Shown piece by piece: positions 25,704-34,533 of a stretch of DNA of 64,000 nucleotides. The notes beneath the pieces were generated by a model. That model saw only the letters and a program-made list of their open reading frames with translations, was not told the origin of the DNA and ran no database searches. The DNA is from Pantoea sp. A4 (GTDB lineage Bacteria > Pseudomonadota > Gammaproteobacteria > Enterobacterales > Enterobacteriaceae). The translations under genes were made by a program, and so were the position numbers. Numbering within the stretch: the stretch's first letter is position 1; each line of letters starts with the position of its first letter. The stretch covers positions 124,001-188,000 of the forward strand of contig NZ_ALXE01000017.1 of NCBI RefSeq assembly GCF_000295955.2. The letters run 5' to 3'.

Positions 25704-26573
25704 TTAGTCGTGGATTTTCACATCCAGACAACCACGAACAAATTCAGGCTTGAAATGTTTCACTGATTCGCCCACGTAGCCTAAATCGAGCGAATTGATT
25801 TGCTTCATCTCTTCATCCGTCAGAGAGAAATCCCAGATAGCCATGTTCTCTTCGATACGTCTGGCGTTTGTGGACTTTGGAATGACGGTCACACCGCGTT
25901 GTAAGTTCCAGCGCAGGATAACCTGAGCAACCGATTTTTTATGGTGGTCAGCAATCGCCTGTAGGATCGCATTATCAAACGGGTTATGTCTCCCGCCGCC
26001 TAAAGGTGCCCAGGCTTCGGGTTGAACGTTGTAGTACTTCATGGTTTCAATCGCGTCAGTCTGAGCGAAATAGGGATGTAATTCGACCTGATTCACCATT
26101 GGTTTAATTCTGACGGTTTCACAAAAGTTTGCCAGTACGTGAGGATAGAAGTTAGATACACCAATCGCTTTCAGCTTACCGGCATCATAAGCCTCTTCTA
26201 ACGCTCGCCAGGCACTGAAATAATCCCGCATCGCCTGATGCAGTAAATAGAGATCAAAATAGGCTAATCCTGATTTCTGTAACGATGCTTCAATCCCTTG
26301 CCTGGCCGAGTCACTATTGGCCATGTCCTGTACCCACAACTTTGAAGTAATAAATAATTCTTCGCGGGTACACAAGCCAGCCGCAATAGCTTCACGCACA
26401 GCATCACCCACCGCATCCTCATTCCCATAGACGGCGGCGGTGTCGATCAGACGATAGCCAGTACGGATCGCATTCAAGACAGACTGTTTGCACTCTTCTT
26501 TGTCGGTGACCTGAAAAACGCCAAAACCTGCCATGGGCATCTTTATGTTGTTGCTTAAGAGGGCATATTCCAC
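25704..26573 (-). CDS. Aldo/keto reductase (AKR family)
   Basis: 289 residues from the GTG at 26573 (VEYALLSNNIKMPMAGFG), with GGAG about 11 bases upstream; a longer frame from 26654 adds 27 residues with no family match. The TIM-barrel oxidoreductase signatures are present: GYRLIDTAAVYGNEDAVG (catalytic Asp and Tyr), the Lys in FITSKLWVQD, and IPKSTNARRIEEN for NADPH binding. The active-site His usually found in YLLHWP is in YLLHQAM. NADPH-dependent reduction of aldehydes or ketones is expected; no operon partner is apparent. Confidence 0.85.
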   Translation of the reverse strand: MEYALLSNNIKMPMAGFGVFQVTDKEECKQSVLNAIRTGYRLIDTAAVYGNEDAVGDAVREAIAAGLCTREELFITSKLWVQDMANSDSARQGIEASLQKSGLAYFDLYLLHQAMRDYFSAWRALEEAYDAGKLKAIGVSNFYPHVLANFCETVRIKPMVNQVELHPYFAQTDAIETMKYYNVQPEAWAPLGGGRHNPFDNAILQAIADHHKKSVAQVILRWNLQRGVTVIPKSTNARRIEENMAIWDFSLTDEEMKQINSLDLGYVGESVKHFKPEFVRGCLDVKIHD

Positions 26574-26976
26574 GGATCTACATCTCCACTTGGTTAAAGC
26601 ATCGATATTAAGGTGTGTAATCAGACACGAAAACCCGGTTAACGTCGATTGCACTTATGAGAGATAGTCATGAATCTCAGTGGCAATTTCTGCCTGATGA
26701 CGCTGACTTCAGCGTCAGGAACACGCGTCTTACGCTGTTAAGAAAACGTTATTTCGGCCCCGCCGATGTGGTTTTAGCGTCTATTTCTACATAGGCGCAT
26801 GGAAATTACATTAAACAACCTCGTTACATTTACATAATCCTTACACTTGTCTTTCGCCGAGTGCTTACACGCGCAATGAAAAAATAAAATCAATTAAATC
26901 AGCATCTTGATTGATGAATCTACTAACGACTTACCCATTTCCTCGATGGGTTTTTGACTGATTAACACGATTTATT

Positions 26977-26995
26977 GAGAGTGATAATCATTACA
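26977..26995. promoter_or_regulatory. Fur-box-like sequence
   Basis: GAGAGTGATAATCATTACA agrees with the 19-bp Fur consensus at 15 positions. It lies 234 bp upstream of the FAD oxidoreductase start, an unexpected place for iron control, so the match may be fortuitous. Confidence 0.35.
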
Positions 26996-27037
26996 AAATC
27001 TGTGCTTGAACAATTGGTTTACATTTTTATACGTGAA

Positions 27038-27056
27038 GTATACATCGTGTATACAT
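27038..27056. promoter_or_regulatory. Putative GntR-type operator, copy 1
   Basis: GTATACATCGTGTATACAT contains ATACA twice. On the minus strand it shares GATGTATAC with the element at 39154-39174 and has the same two-box form as 30387-30407. The likely binder is the FCD-GntR regulator encoded at 37379. This is the weakest of the three copies because the spacing differs by one base. Confidence 0.4.
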
Positions 27057-27228
27057 ATGATATTCCAAACCGTAGTGAGCACTAACGTCACAAAGGTGGC
27101 GTCTTGAGCAAGATGCCAGGGCATAAAAAAAATAAGTTTTGCGCTGTTTTTTAGGCAGTAATGCGCATTTTCAATACTGAAAAACTCAATCCCCAACACC
27201 ATAAGTGGAATGTAACTGGAATAACACC

Positions 27229-28548
27229 ATGAAAAAAATATCGGCATTACCTGCAGATGACGCACTGCCGGGTTGGTATCACACGAGCCGCGCTCGCACG
27301 CCAAAACCCGCTCACATTGGTCAAAAAAAATGCCGCTGGGCGATCATCGGTGCAGGGCTGACAGGGCTAGCCGCTGCACGGCAAATGGCACTGAATTTTC
27401 CTGATGACGAGATTGTGTTAATTGAAGCTCAGGAAGTGGGTTTTGGATCTGCGGGACGTAACGCAGGTTTTGCGATCGATGTGCCACATGATATTGGGGC
27501 TAAGGATTATATTGGCGATGTAAAAACAGCAAAATTAATTCTAAAGCTGAATACACTGGGCCAGAACTACCTTAAAGATTTAATTAAGACACATGACATT
27601 CAATGCCAGATGTCGGAATCGGGTAAATATCAAGCAGCGGTAGGGCAGCCGGGGATCGACATCCTGGAAGCCTATCGTTCTGGATTAGAAAAAATTGGCC
27701 GAGAGACGCAGATGATCTCGGGTAAAGATCTGCCTGAACACTTAGGCACATCTTATTATAAACAGGCACTTTTCATTCCTGGCACTTTATTGCTGCAGCC
27801 TTCCGCTTTAGTCAAGGGATTAGCGGATACTCTGCCTGCAAATGTGACCTTATATGAATACACACCGATTAAAGCCATAAATTATGATAATAAAGTTACG
27901 TTGATTCATGATAATGGCTCAATCACAGCGGATAACCTGATTCTTGCGAATAATGGTTTTGCATCGGAATTTGGCTTCCTCGAAAGAAAGCTGTTACCGA
28001 CCTTCCTCTATGGCAGCCTGTCACGAGAATTGACCCAGGAAGAGCAACAACGTCTGGGAGGGAAACCTGTCTGGGGCGTAATTCCTGCACATCCATTTGG
28101 CAGCACCATAAGACGTACTGTTGATAACAGAATTCTTGTACGTAACAGCTTTACCTTCCATGGTAACGGCCGACCAAGTCAGGCTGAGTTGCAGAAGTTT
28201 GTTGAAAATCATCGCAAATCCTTCCAGCGCCGCTTCCCAATGTTGCCTGACGTCAACTTTGAATACACCTGGAGCGGGGCCATCTGCCTTTCAGAAAACC
28301 ATGAAGGTTTCTTTGGCAAGCTGGCACCCAACGTCTACGGTGCACTTTGCTGTAACGGCCTTGGTATCACCCGCGGTACGGCTACGGGTGTATTACTCGC
28401 CGATATGCTCGCAGGTAAAAAGAGTGATTTGACCGATTTCCTGCTGGCATCACCGGGTCCAAACAAAACGCCTCCCGAACCTTTCTTATCCATTGGGGTG
28501 AATTCAGTGCTGAAATGGGGCCAGTTCCGCGCGGGTCTTGAGGTATAA
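27229..28548 (+). CDS. FAD-dependent amine/amino-acid oxidoreductase (DAO family)
   Basis: 439 residues. An amino-terminal tail of about 35 residues precedes the FAD-binding motif WAIIGAGLTGLAAARQ. The GSAGRNAGFAID segment is the flavin-contact block shared with PuuB and related oxidases, and the carboxy part has the DAO pattern (YTWSGAICLSENHEGFFG, then GLGITRGTATGVLLAD). Such enzymes oxidise primary or secondary amines such as gamma-glutamylputrescine or N-methyl amino acids. ATG at 27229 chosen, with CTGGA upstream. It is paired with a downstream MFS carrier after 54 bp, suggesting uptake and oxidation of one compound. Confidence 0.82.
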   Translation: MKKISALPADDALPGWYHTSRARTPKPAHIGQKKCRWAIIGAGLTGLAAARQMALNFPDDEIVLIEAQEVGFGSAGRNAGFAIDVPHDIGAKDYIGDVKTAKLILKLNTLGQNYLKDLIKTHDIQCQMSESGKYQAAVGQPGIDILEAYRSGLEKIGRETQMISGKDLPEHLGTSYYKQALFIPGTLLLQPSALVKGLADTLPANVTLYEYTPIKAINYDNKVTLIHDNGSITADNLILANNGFASEFGFLERKLLPTFLYGSLSRELTQEEQQRLGGKPVWGVIPAHPFGSTIRRTVDNRILVRNSFTFHGNGRPSQAELQKFVENHRKSFQRRFPMLPDVNFEYTWSGAICLSENHEGFFGKLAPNVYGALCCNGLGITRGTATGVLLADMLAGKKSDLTDFLLASPGPNKTPPEPFLSIGVNSVLKWGQFRAGLEV

Positions 28549-28602
28549 GCCATTTTCTGGCGTATAAGCAGCAAAGTTCAAAGAGATAAATAAGGTAAAA
28601 TT

Positions 28603-29934
28603 ATGGATCGGGCAAAGCCTGTATTAATTGATGATGTTGAAATAAACCGCTTTCACCAGTTTCTGACCGCACGTACAGGTGGCGGATGGATAATGGTCGG
28701 ATATATTTTGAGTATCATTGGCGTAGCAACATTATCCATGTCGGCAAAACTGGGTTTGAGTGGATTGTGGCAAGGCATGGTCGCGGCCATGGCACTACTC
28801 GGTGTGTTCTGCGGCGGTTTTCTCGGTGGATGGTTGACCGACAAACTGGGGCGTCAGAAACTTTTTTATGCATCACCTGCGGTCATATTCCTCTGTTCAA
28901 TCGCCATGTACTGGGTGAACGGTGGCATGTCGCTGTCCTTACTGCGACTGATTTCAGGCCTGGCCGTGGGTATTGAATATACCGCTGCCGGTTCACTGCT
29001 GACTGAATTCATTCCGCAAAAAAGCCGCGGGTCGCGCTTATCGCTTCTGACAGTTCTCTGGTTCTTAGGTGCAGCGCTGGCCTATATTGTCGGCAATGCT
29101 TTACTGAACGATGCAAACGGTGATGCCTGGCGGAATGTGATGGCCAGCCCTGCCGTGATTGCCGGTTTATTATTCTTCTTCCGGCTTGGTACACCTGAAT
29201 CTCCGCGCTGGTTGCTGAGTAAAGGGCGTAGACAAGAAGCAGAAAAGATCATCAAGCAGGTCTATGGTGCAAATTTCTCTCTAAAAAATATCGCTGAAGA
29301 TAAATCTTCAGGTAAAGCGATGACGCTGAGTGACGCTTTACGTGCAGGCTATGGTAAGCGCATTTTCTTTGTTGTTATGTTCTGGGCCTGTGCCGTCATT
29401 CCCGTGTTTGCCGTGTATGCTTTTGTGCCGAAATTATTCCAGGCGCTGCATTTAACCGGCAACCTTGCGGCCTGGGGCTCAATGGGTATCACGCTGATCC
29501 TGGTACTTGGCTGTATCGCTGCAACCTGGTTAATTAACTACATTGGCCGACGGACGTTAATCATCCATAGCTTCTTATGGTCCGGTCTCGCTTTACTGGC
29601 GTTAGGTCTTTTACCTGATGCAGCAGGGTGGATCGTTCTGTCACTGTTCGGCGTTTATGCGCTGTTTATCGGTGGGGCTCAGGTGCTGGAATTTGTTTAT
29701 CCAAATGAACTTTTCCCGACTGAAATCAGGGCTTCTGCGGTAGGTATGGGTGCCTCGCTTGCGGCATTGAGTAGCGCTGTAGGCACATGGCTTGTGCCTG
29801 TTTCATTGCAGTCATTTGGCATTGGCACGACGATGCTCGCTGCAGCCGTCATCACGCTGCTTGGGCTTCTGATCTCTCTGCTCCTTGCGCCAGAAACGAA
29901 ATCAATGAGCTTGCAGGAAGCCGCTCAGCTCTAA
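28603..29934 (+). CDS. MFS transporter, metabolite:H+ symporter type
   Basis: 443 residues, about 12 membrane helices. Signature loops are GGWLTDKLGRQKLFY between helices 2 and 3, and RLISGLAVGIEYTAAGSLLTE. The carboxy half has ELFPTEIRASAVGMGASL, the sugar/organic-acid porter motif (PxxxRxxxxG-like). It closes the transcription unit that starts with the FAD oxidoreductase and is followed by a strong terminator, so it probably imports the substrate of that oxidase. Confidence 0.87.
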   Translation: MDRAKPVLIDDVEINRFHQFLTARTGGGWIMVGYILSIIGVATLSMSAKLGLSGLWQGMVAAMALLGVFCGGFLGGWLTDKLGRQKLFYASPAVIFLCSIAMYWVNGGMSLSLLRLISGLAVGIEYTAAGSLLTEFIPQKSRGSRLSLLTVLWFLGAALAYIVGNALLNDANGDAWRNVMASPAVIAGLLFFFRLGTPESPRWLLSKGRRQEAEKIIKQVYGANFSLKNIAEDKSSGKAMTLSDALRAGYGKRIFFVVMFWACAVIPVFAVYAFVPKLFQALHLTGNLAAWGSMGITLILVLGCIAATWLINYIGRRTLIIHSFLWSGLALLALGLLPDAAGWIVLSLFGVYALFIGGAQVLEFVYPNELFPTEIRASAVGMGASLAALSSAVGTWLVPVSLQSFGIGTTMLAAAVITLLGLLISLLLAPETKSMSLQEAAQL

Positions 29935-29944
29935 AGTCAGTAGT

Positions 29945-29975
29945 AAAGTGCCTCTGTACTTGCAGAGGCACTTTT
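29945..29975 (+). terminator. Rho-independent terminator
   Basis: A perfect 12-bp stem, AAAGTGCCTCTG (29945-29956) with CAGAGGCACTTT (29963-29974), has a 6-base loop and a T-rich tail. It ends the FAD oxidase/MFS unit. Confidence 0.85.
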
Positions 29976-30343
29976 AATCAGACACTGACGCATAACGACT
30001 TTTCCCTCCAACGCGTGTACTCAGAGTTTCCAGTCAATGATGAGTTAATTAAATCCACATTAACTCAAACTAACTTATCAAAAAACTCACCTATCACGGA
30101 CGCCAGTTTCTGACGCCGGAGGCTGGCTTTTCGTCTGTCATTGAACAGGGGATGATAGCAAGCTGATGTCTGCTGTATTCCCAGCCCGGCTAAGTTTCAG
30201 GAGTAAGATTGCAGCCGAAGGGCTTGTTTAGCGCCATTTCAGAATATTTTCTCAATGCCTTTCCTCTCAACGTGCTTTTTTGACGGTGATCACATGCACA
30301 TGTCGATCGCCGTCAAAGTTTGATCATAAGCAAACCATATTGG

Positions 30344-30373
30344 TTGACTTTGTTAATTTCATGCTTCTATTCT
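30344..30373 (+). promoter_or_regulatory. Promoter of the amino-acid ABC operon
   Basis: TTGACT (30344-30349), 18-bp spacer, TATTCT (30368-30373). The run TTGACTTTGTTAA is identical to the start of the gcd promoter at 39114, which has the same spacer length. Confidence 0.6.
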
Positions 30374-30386
30374 CCTTGTTATCTGT

Positions 30387-30407
30387 GAATACAATCATGC
30401 ATACAAT
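30387..30407. promoter_or_regulatory. Putative GntR-type operator, copy 2
   Basis: GAATACAATCATGCATACAA (continuing one base) lies just downstream of the -10 box. Its 21 bp match the minus strand of 39154-39174 at 17 positions. A protein bound here would block clearance of the promoter. Confidence 0.55.
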
Positions 30408-30468
30408 AATGAGCATCGCATTATCCAAAATTTCCTGTTAGCAACATCAACGTTTTGATGAGGTCACT

Positions 30469-31302
30469 ATGGTTAGCATTAATGCCCCTGCGGTTAAGCG
30501 GTTATCATGTTGTTTGTTATTGGGCTGTACGATGGCGGTGTCACCCCTTACCGCCTCAGCAGCAGATAATTTCTGGCAAAACATTCAACAAAAAGGGGTG
30601 CTGCGTTGCGGAGCGGCCACAGCAGCGCCCTATGTCATGAGGGATCCTAAAAATCAGCAATACAGTGGCTATTTTTCAGAACTCTGTCGTGACTTCGGTC
30701 AGAATGTATTGAAAGTGAAAGTGCAATTTATTGATGCCAGCTGGGATACGCTGGTGGCTGGATTGCAAAGTGACAAGTGGGACCTCGCGATGGGATTGAA
30801 CCAGACGCCAGAGCGCGCCCTGGCAGTCGGGTTTTCTGTCCCTGTACAGGATTATCAAATCTCATTTCTGATTAATAAACAGAATCCTAAAGTAAACGCC
30901 TTAGGCAATAAGCTCGCCGACTTTGACAAAGCAGGGATCACTTTTGCTGTCATGTCCGGTACCGTACAAGACAGGGCGATCACTGCGGCCATTAAAAATG
31001 GAAAAATCATGCGGCTGCCTGGAAATGATGAAAGCCGCATGGCGCTGATGGCCAGACGCGCTGATGTGCTGGTGGACGCCAGTGATACTAATCATCTGTT
31101 TGCTCTCGCTAACCCCGACTGGGCGACAGAAGTATTGCCATCACCTGCTCTCGCAAAACAGGGGGTTTCATTCGCTTTACCCCGCTCTGTCTCTGAAGCT
31201 GACAGGGATGTCCTTAACATTTACCTGACGCAACGTCGCGCTACGGGTGAAATTGATCAGTGGGTAAATAAAGCCTCACAAGAAGCGAACGCCGCTAAGT
31301 AA
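30469..31302 (+). CDS. Amino-acid ABC transporter substrate-binding protein (family 3)
   Basis: 277 residues. Signal peptide to about residue 32 (MAVSPLTASAAD), then the family 3 solute-binding fold: GVLRCGAATAAPYVMRD, WDTLVAGLQSDKWDLAMGLN and FAVMSGTVQDRAI. It captures a polar amino acid or related compound in the periplasm and delivers it to the two permeases that follow. It is the first gene of a seven-gene run (binding protein, ATPase, two permeases, DapA-like lyase, DadA-like dehydrogenase, aldehyde dehydrogenase). The promoter resembles that of gcd. Confidence 0.9.
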   Translation: MVSINAPAVKRLSCCLLLGCTMAVSPLTASAADNFWQNIQQKGVLRCGAATAAPYVMRDPKNQQYSGYFSELCRDFGQNVLKVKVQFIDASWDTLVAGLQSDKWDLAMGLNQTPERALAVGFSVPVQDYQISFLINKQNPKVNALGNKLADFDKAGITFAVMSGTVQDRAITAAIKNGKIMRLPGNDESRMALMARRADVLVDASDTNHLFALANPDWATEVLPSPALAKQGVSFALPRSVSEADRDVLNIYLTQRRATGEIDQWVNKASQEANAAK

Positions 31303-31364
31303 GGTAAGTCAATACACTCATTAAATAAACCCTGTGCATTACCGCACGTCGTGGAGGAAAACCC

Positions 31365-32201
31365 ATGAACGCCTCAAGTCATTTGGCTACGGCTCTCTCT
31401 CGCGCCAGTCATGAGCAACCTGTATTAATGAATGAATTTCACAAGGGAGACTTTATTCATTTAAACAAGGTCTGCAAATCTTATGGCGAACTTAAGGTCA
31501 TGGATAATTTCGACCTGAGTATGCGTAATGATGATCGTCTGGTTATTATTGGCCCCAGCGGTAGTGGTAAAAGCTCTCTGTTGCGTGTGTTAATGGGCCT
31601 TGAGGGAATACAGAGCGGAGAAATTAACTTTCAAAAAAATGACTATATTGTCGGCGATAAGCAAAAAGAAGCCAAAATTCTCGACAGAAATATCCAGAAG
31701 AAAATTGGTATGGTGTTTCAGCATTACACGCTTTTCCCCCATCTTTCTATTTTAAGCAATCTCATTCTGGCACCGGTCAAAGTCCACAACATGGGTAAAG
31801 CAGAGGCCACTGAAAAAGCGCGTGCCTTGCTGGCGCGCTTTGGTCTGGAGGGCAAGATTAACGCGTGGCCGAGCCAGCTTTCAGGGGGCCAGAAGCAGCG
31901 AGTCGCGATAGCGCGAGCGCTTATGCTGGAGCCTGAATTGATGCTGTTTGATGAAGTGACCTCTGCGCTGGACCCTGAAATGGTGACTGAAGTGCAGAAT
32001 GTCATGATGCAACTGGCGAATCAGAAAATGGCGATGATTATCGTGACACATGATATGCATTTCGCGCGAAATATTGCCTCACGCGTCGTCTTCTGCGCCA
32101 ACGGGAAAATAGTTGAACAGGGCAGTCCCGAAAAACTCTTTACTTGTCCCAGAGAAACACGCACGCGTGAGTTTCTGGAAAAAGTACTGCACCTGAATTA
32201 A
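31365..32201 (+). CDS. Amino-acid ABC transporter ATP-binding protein (GlnQ/HisP type)
   Basis: 278 residues. Walker A is IIGPSGSGKSSLLR, signature [16 protein letters not shown], Walker B LMLFDEVTSALDPE and switch His in IVTHDMHFARN. About 28 residues precede the usual start of the fold; the start is kept at 31365 because GGAGGA sits directly upstream. The order SBP, ATPase, permease, permease is complete here, so the importer should be functional. Confidence 0.92.
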   Translation: MNASSHLATALSRASHEQPVLMNEFHKGDFIHLNKVCKSYGELKVMDNFDLSMRNDDRLVIIGPSGSGKSSLLRVLMGLEGIQSGEINFQKNDYIVGDKQKEAKILDRNIQKKIGMVFQHYTLFPHLSILSNLILAPVKVHNMGKAEATEKARALLARFGLEGKINAWPSQLSGGQKQRVAIARALMLEPELMLFDEVTSALDPEMVTEVQNVMMQLANQKMAMIIVTHDMHFARNIASRVVFCANGKIVEQGSPEKLFTCPRETRTREFLEKVLHLN

Positions 32202-32214
32202 AGGGGAGTTATAA

Positions 32215-32886
32215 ATGGATTATCAATTCAACTTTAATTTTCTCAACGGCAGTTTTGGCGCGCTATGGGATGGGTTGAAAGTGACGCTTGAACTCTCCCT
32301 GATGGCAAATTCACTTGGCCTGACGTTGGGTTTTTTATTATGTATGATGGCAATGAGTTCGATTTCCATCATTCGTTGGCCAACCAAACTTTTCATTGAG
32401 TTTTTTCGCTGCACGCCGGTATTACTGCAAATCATCTGGTTTTATTACTGTGTGCCGATGATGTTCAATCTGTTTCTTGACCCGATTTACATGGGTTTCC
32501 TCGCGCTGGGATTAAACCTGGCGGCATTTAATGCAGAAGCTTATCGCGCTGGTGTACAGGCGGTGCCGCGTGAGCATCACGATGCGGGTATTGCGCTGGG
32601 GCTGAATAAGGTGCAGCAAACCCTGTATGTGGTGTTACCTCAGGCGGTTCGCAGCGCGCTACCGGTGCTGATGACCAACGGCATTGCCATTTTGCAACAA
32701 ACCGCGCTGGTCGCCATCGTGGCCATCTCTGACCTGATGTATGTCGGCAAGAATATCGCGACTGAAACCTATCGCCCGCTGGAAACCTATTCACTGATCG
32801 CGCTGATTTACTTCGCGCTCTCATTGCCGATTTCACAACTGGTTGGATGGGTTGAACGCCGCCAGGATGCGGCCACCGCACGCTGA
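32215..32886 (+). CDS. Amino-acid ABC transporter permease
   Basis: 223 residues with about five membrane helices. The HisMQ-type cytoplasmic loop (EHHDAGIALGLNKVQQTLYVVLPQA in outline, residues about 118-142) couples to the ATPase. The opening FFRCTPVLLQIIWFYY is the usual EFFRGTP-type motif. GGGGAG lies ahead of the ATG. It forms a heterodimer with the next gene. Confidence 0.9.
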   Translation: MDYQFNFNFLNGSFGALWDGLKVTLELSLMANSLGLTLGFLLCMMAMSSISIIRWPTKLFIEFFRCTPVLLQIIWFYYCVPMMFNLFLDPIYMGFLALGLNLAAFNAEAYRAGVQAVPREHHDAGIALGLNKVQQTLYVVLPQAVRSALPVLMTNGIAILQQTALVAIVAISDLMYVGKNIATETYRPLETYSLIALIYFALSLPISQLVGWVERRQDAATAR

Positions 32887-32896
32887 GGATTGCATC

Positions 32897-33562
32897 ATGA
32901 CACTTGATTTCACCCAGGTCTTCTCTTACTGGCAGGTGCTGCTACAGGGATTAGGTCTTACGCTGGCTTTCACACTGAGTTGTGCCGTGTTGGGCATTAT
33001 GGCGGGCTTTATTATCAGCTTGCTGCGCTTGTCTCCGGTGGCCCCATTACGCTGGCTAATCACGTTGTACGTCGAATTCTTTCGTGGAACGCCGCTGCTC
33101 ATCCAGTTGTTCTGGGTGTTTTTCTGCTTACCGGTGGTGTTTCACATCGATATTGCGCCATGGCTGTGCGTCACCCTGTCGCTGGTGATGTACATGGCGG
33201 CGATCACCAGCGAGACCTTTCGGGGGTCGCTGAAATCGATTGCGGGTGAGCAGCATGATGCCTGCATAGCCCTGAGTCTGACGCCGACCACCAAAATTCT
33301 GTATGTCATCTTTCCCCAGGCGTTGCTACGCGCAATCCCCACGCTGCTTTCCAATGTGGTCAGCCTGTTTAAAGAGAGCGCGCTGATCTCATCGGTGGGC
33401 GTAGCCGACCTGATGTTTGTCGGCCAGAACATTTCCAACAGTACGGCACGACCAGTGGAATTTCTTACCGCTGTCGCCGTGATCTATTTCGTTGTGGCAT
33501 TCCCCTTAACGCGCCTGGTGGGTGTTGTTGAATCGCGTTTGTTACGACGTTATGCCCTTTGA
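32897..33562 (+). CDS. Amino-acid ABC transporter permease, second subunit
   Basis: 221 residues, HisM/GlnP family, with EFFRGTPLLIQLFWVFF and the EAA-like loop GEQHDACIALSLTPTTKIL. ATG at 32897 preferred over the longer frame from 32843 because GAGGAT lies 8-9 bases upstream and the longer version would overlap the first permease. Its 3' end reaches the DapA-like gene, showing that import and catabolism are co-transcribed. Confidence 0.9.
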   Translation: MTLDFTQVFSYWQVLLQGLGLTLAFTLSCAVLGIMAGFIISLLRLSPVAPLRWLITLYVEFFRGTPLLIQLFWVFFCLPVVFHIDIAPWLCVTLSLVMYMAAITSETFRGSLKSIAGEQHDACIALSLTPTTKILYVIFPQALLRAIPTLLSNVVSLFKESALISSVGVADLMFVGQNISNSTARPVEFLTAVAVIYFVVAFPLTRLVGVVESRLLRRYAL

Positions 33563-33585
33563 TAACTGACTCCACAGGAGGAGTA

Positions 33586-34467
33586 ATGATGAAATTGAAC
33601 GGTATTTTACCCGCGCTGGTAACCCCATTTAATGCTGCTAACGAGGTTGATCACGATCAGCTGGCCAATATTCTGGAGTACCAGCTGAAGGCGGGCGTCA
33701 GTGGGTTTGTGCCCCTGGGATCAACAGGAGAGTATTACGCGCTGACCAATGAAGAACGCCGCCAGGTGTTAAAAACGGTGAAGGCCGTCGTCGGCGACCG
33801 CGGCACGTTGATTGCCGGTGCTAACGGCTCCTGTACGCGTGAAGTGCTGGAACAGGTAAAACAAACTGTCGATGCGGGTTACCACAATCTACTGATTGCG
33901 CCACCTTACTATGCGTTGCCTTCTCAGGACGAGTTGATTGGCCATTATCAGGCCATTCTGAATGAATTCAGCGACATCAACCTGGTGCTGTATAACTATC
34001 CGGTACGCACCAACGTGGAGGTCGGGTTTAGCGTGCTGGATGCATTTAAAGATCATCCCCGTGTGATCGGCATTAAAGAGAGCAGCGGCAGCGTGCTGCG
34101 TGCAGTGGAAATTGGTAACAGCTATAAAGACAATTACCAGCTCTCTTGTGGCTCTGATGATGTCGCCTTTGACTTCTTTATGTGGGGCGCCAGCAGCTGG
34201 ATCTGCGGTCCGGCCAACTGCTTCCCCGATCAGATTTGCGAATTCTATCGCAAGTTCAGCAGCGGCGATCTGACCGGTGCGCAAAACGTCATGCGTTCGC
34301 TGTTCCCGGTCATGGCGAGCATGGAAGAGGGGAAATTTATTCAGAAAGTAAAATATGGCTGTGAACTGGCAGGGTTCAAACCCGGCAATGCGCGCATGCC
34401 TTTACAGCCGTTAACGACTGAAGAGAAAGCCTCGTTCCGCAAAATCTTCGAAGCGTCTCAGGTTTAA
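33586..34467 (+). CDS. Dihydrodipicolinate synthase/N-acetylneuraminate lyase-family protein
   Basis: 293 residues, TIM-barrel class I lyase. The Schiff-base Lys is in VIGIKESSG and the catalytic Tyr in LVLYNYPVRT; LGSTGEYYALTNEER is the GTTGE-type pyruvate-binding block. AGGAGG is followed by two in-frame ATGs (33586 and 33589). Family members include DapA, KDG aldolases and the pyrroline-4-hydroxy-2-carboxylate deaminase of hydroxyproline breakdown. Its linkage to a DadA-like dehydrogenase, an aldehyde dehydrogenase and an amino-acid importer fits the last, but lysine synthesis is excluded mainly by context, not by residues. Confidence 0.85.
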   Translation: MMKLNGILPALVTPFNAANEVDHDQLANILEYQLKAGVSGFVPLGSTGEYYALTNEERRQVLKTVKAVVGDRGTLIAGANGSCTREVLEQVKQTVDAGYHNLLIAPPYYALPSQDELIGHYQAILNEFSDINLVLYNYPVRTNVEVGFSVLDAFKDHPRVIGIKESSGSVLRAVEIGNSYKDNYQLSCGSDDVAFDFFMWGASSWICGPANCFPDQICEFYRKFSSGDLTGAQNVMRSLFPVMASMEEGKFIQKVKYGCELAGFKPGNARMPLQPLTTEEKASFRKIFEASQV

Positions 34468-34480
34468 ATCAATTGGCGAC

Positions 34481-34519
34481 GCGGGCTGGCGAATCTGCGA
34501 TATTCACCAGCCGCTTTTT
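34481..34519 (+). terminator. Terminator/attenuator inside the catabolic operon
   Basis: GCTGG/CCAGC with flanking GAAT/ATTC pairs, spanning 34481-34513, is followed by TTTTT and ends only 15 bp before the next start codon. It probably reduces expression of the downstream dehydrogenases relative to the importer. Confidence 0.6.
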
Positions 34520-34533
34520 AGAGTGAAGAATAA

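Larger units (their letters stand above)
26655..27228. other. 574-bp intergenic region with regulatory motifs
   Basis: No supported gene. It contains a perfect 9-bp inverted repeat, TGACGCTGA-CT-TCAGCGTCA (26698-26717). A small terminator-like hairpin, ACCCAT/ATGGGT followed by TTTTT, spans 26933-26955. A Fur-like sequence (26977-26995) and a GTATAC direct repeat (27038-27056) also occur. It is AT-rich and precedes the FAD oxidase/MFS pair. Confidence 0.6.
29976..30468. other. Intergenic region ahead of the amino-acid ABC operon
   Basis: No supported gene. A weak second hairpin, GCCAG (30102-30106) with CTGGC (30123-30127) and TTTT, may back up the terminator. The promoter and operator of the ABC operon lie at 30344-30407. 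Confidence 0.6.
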
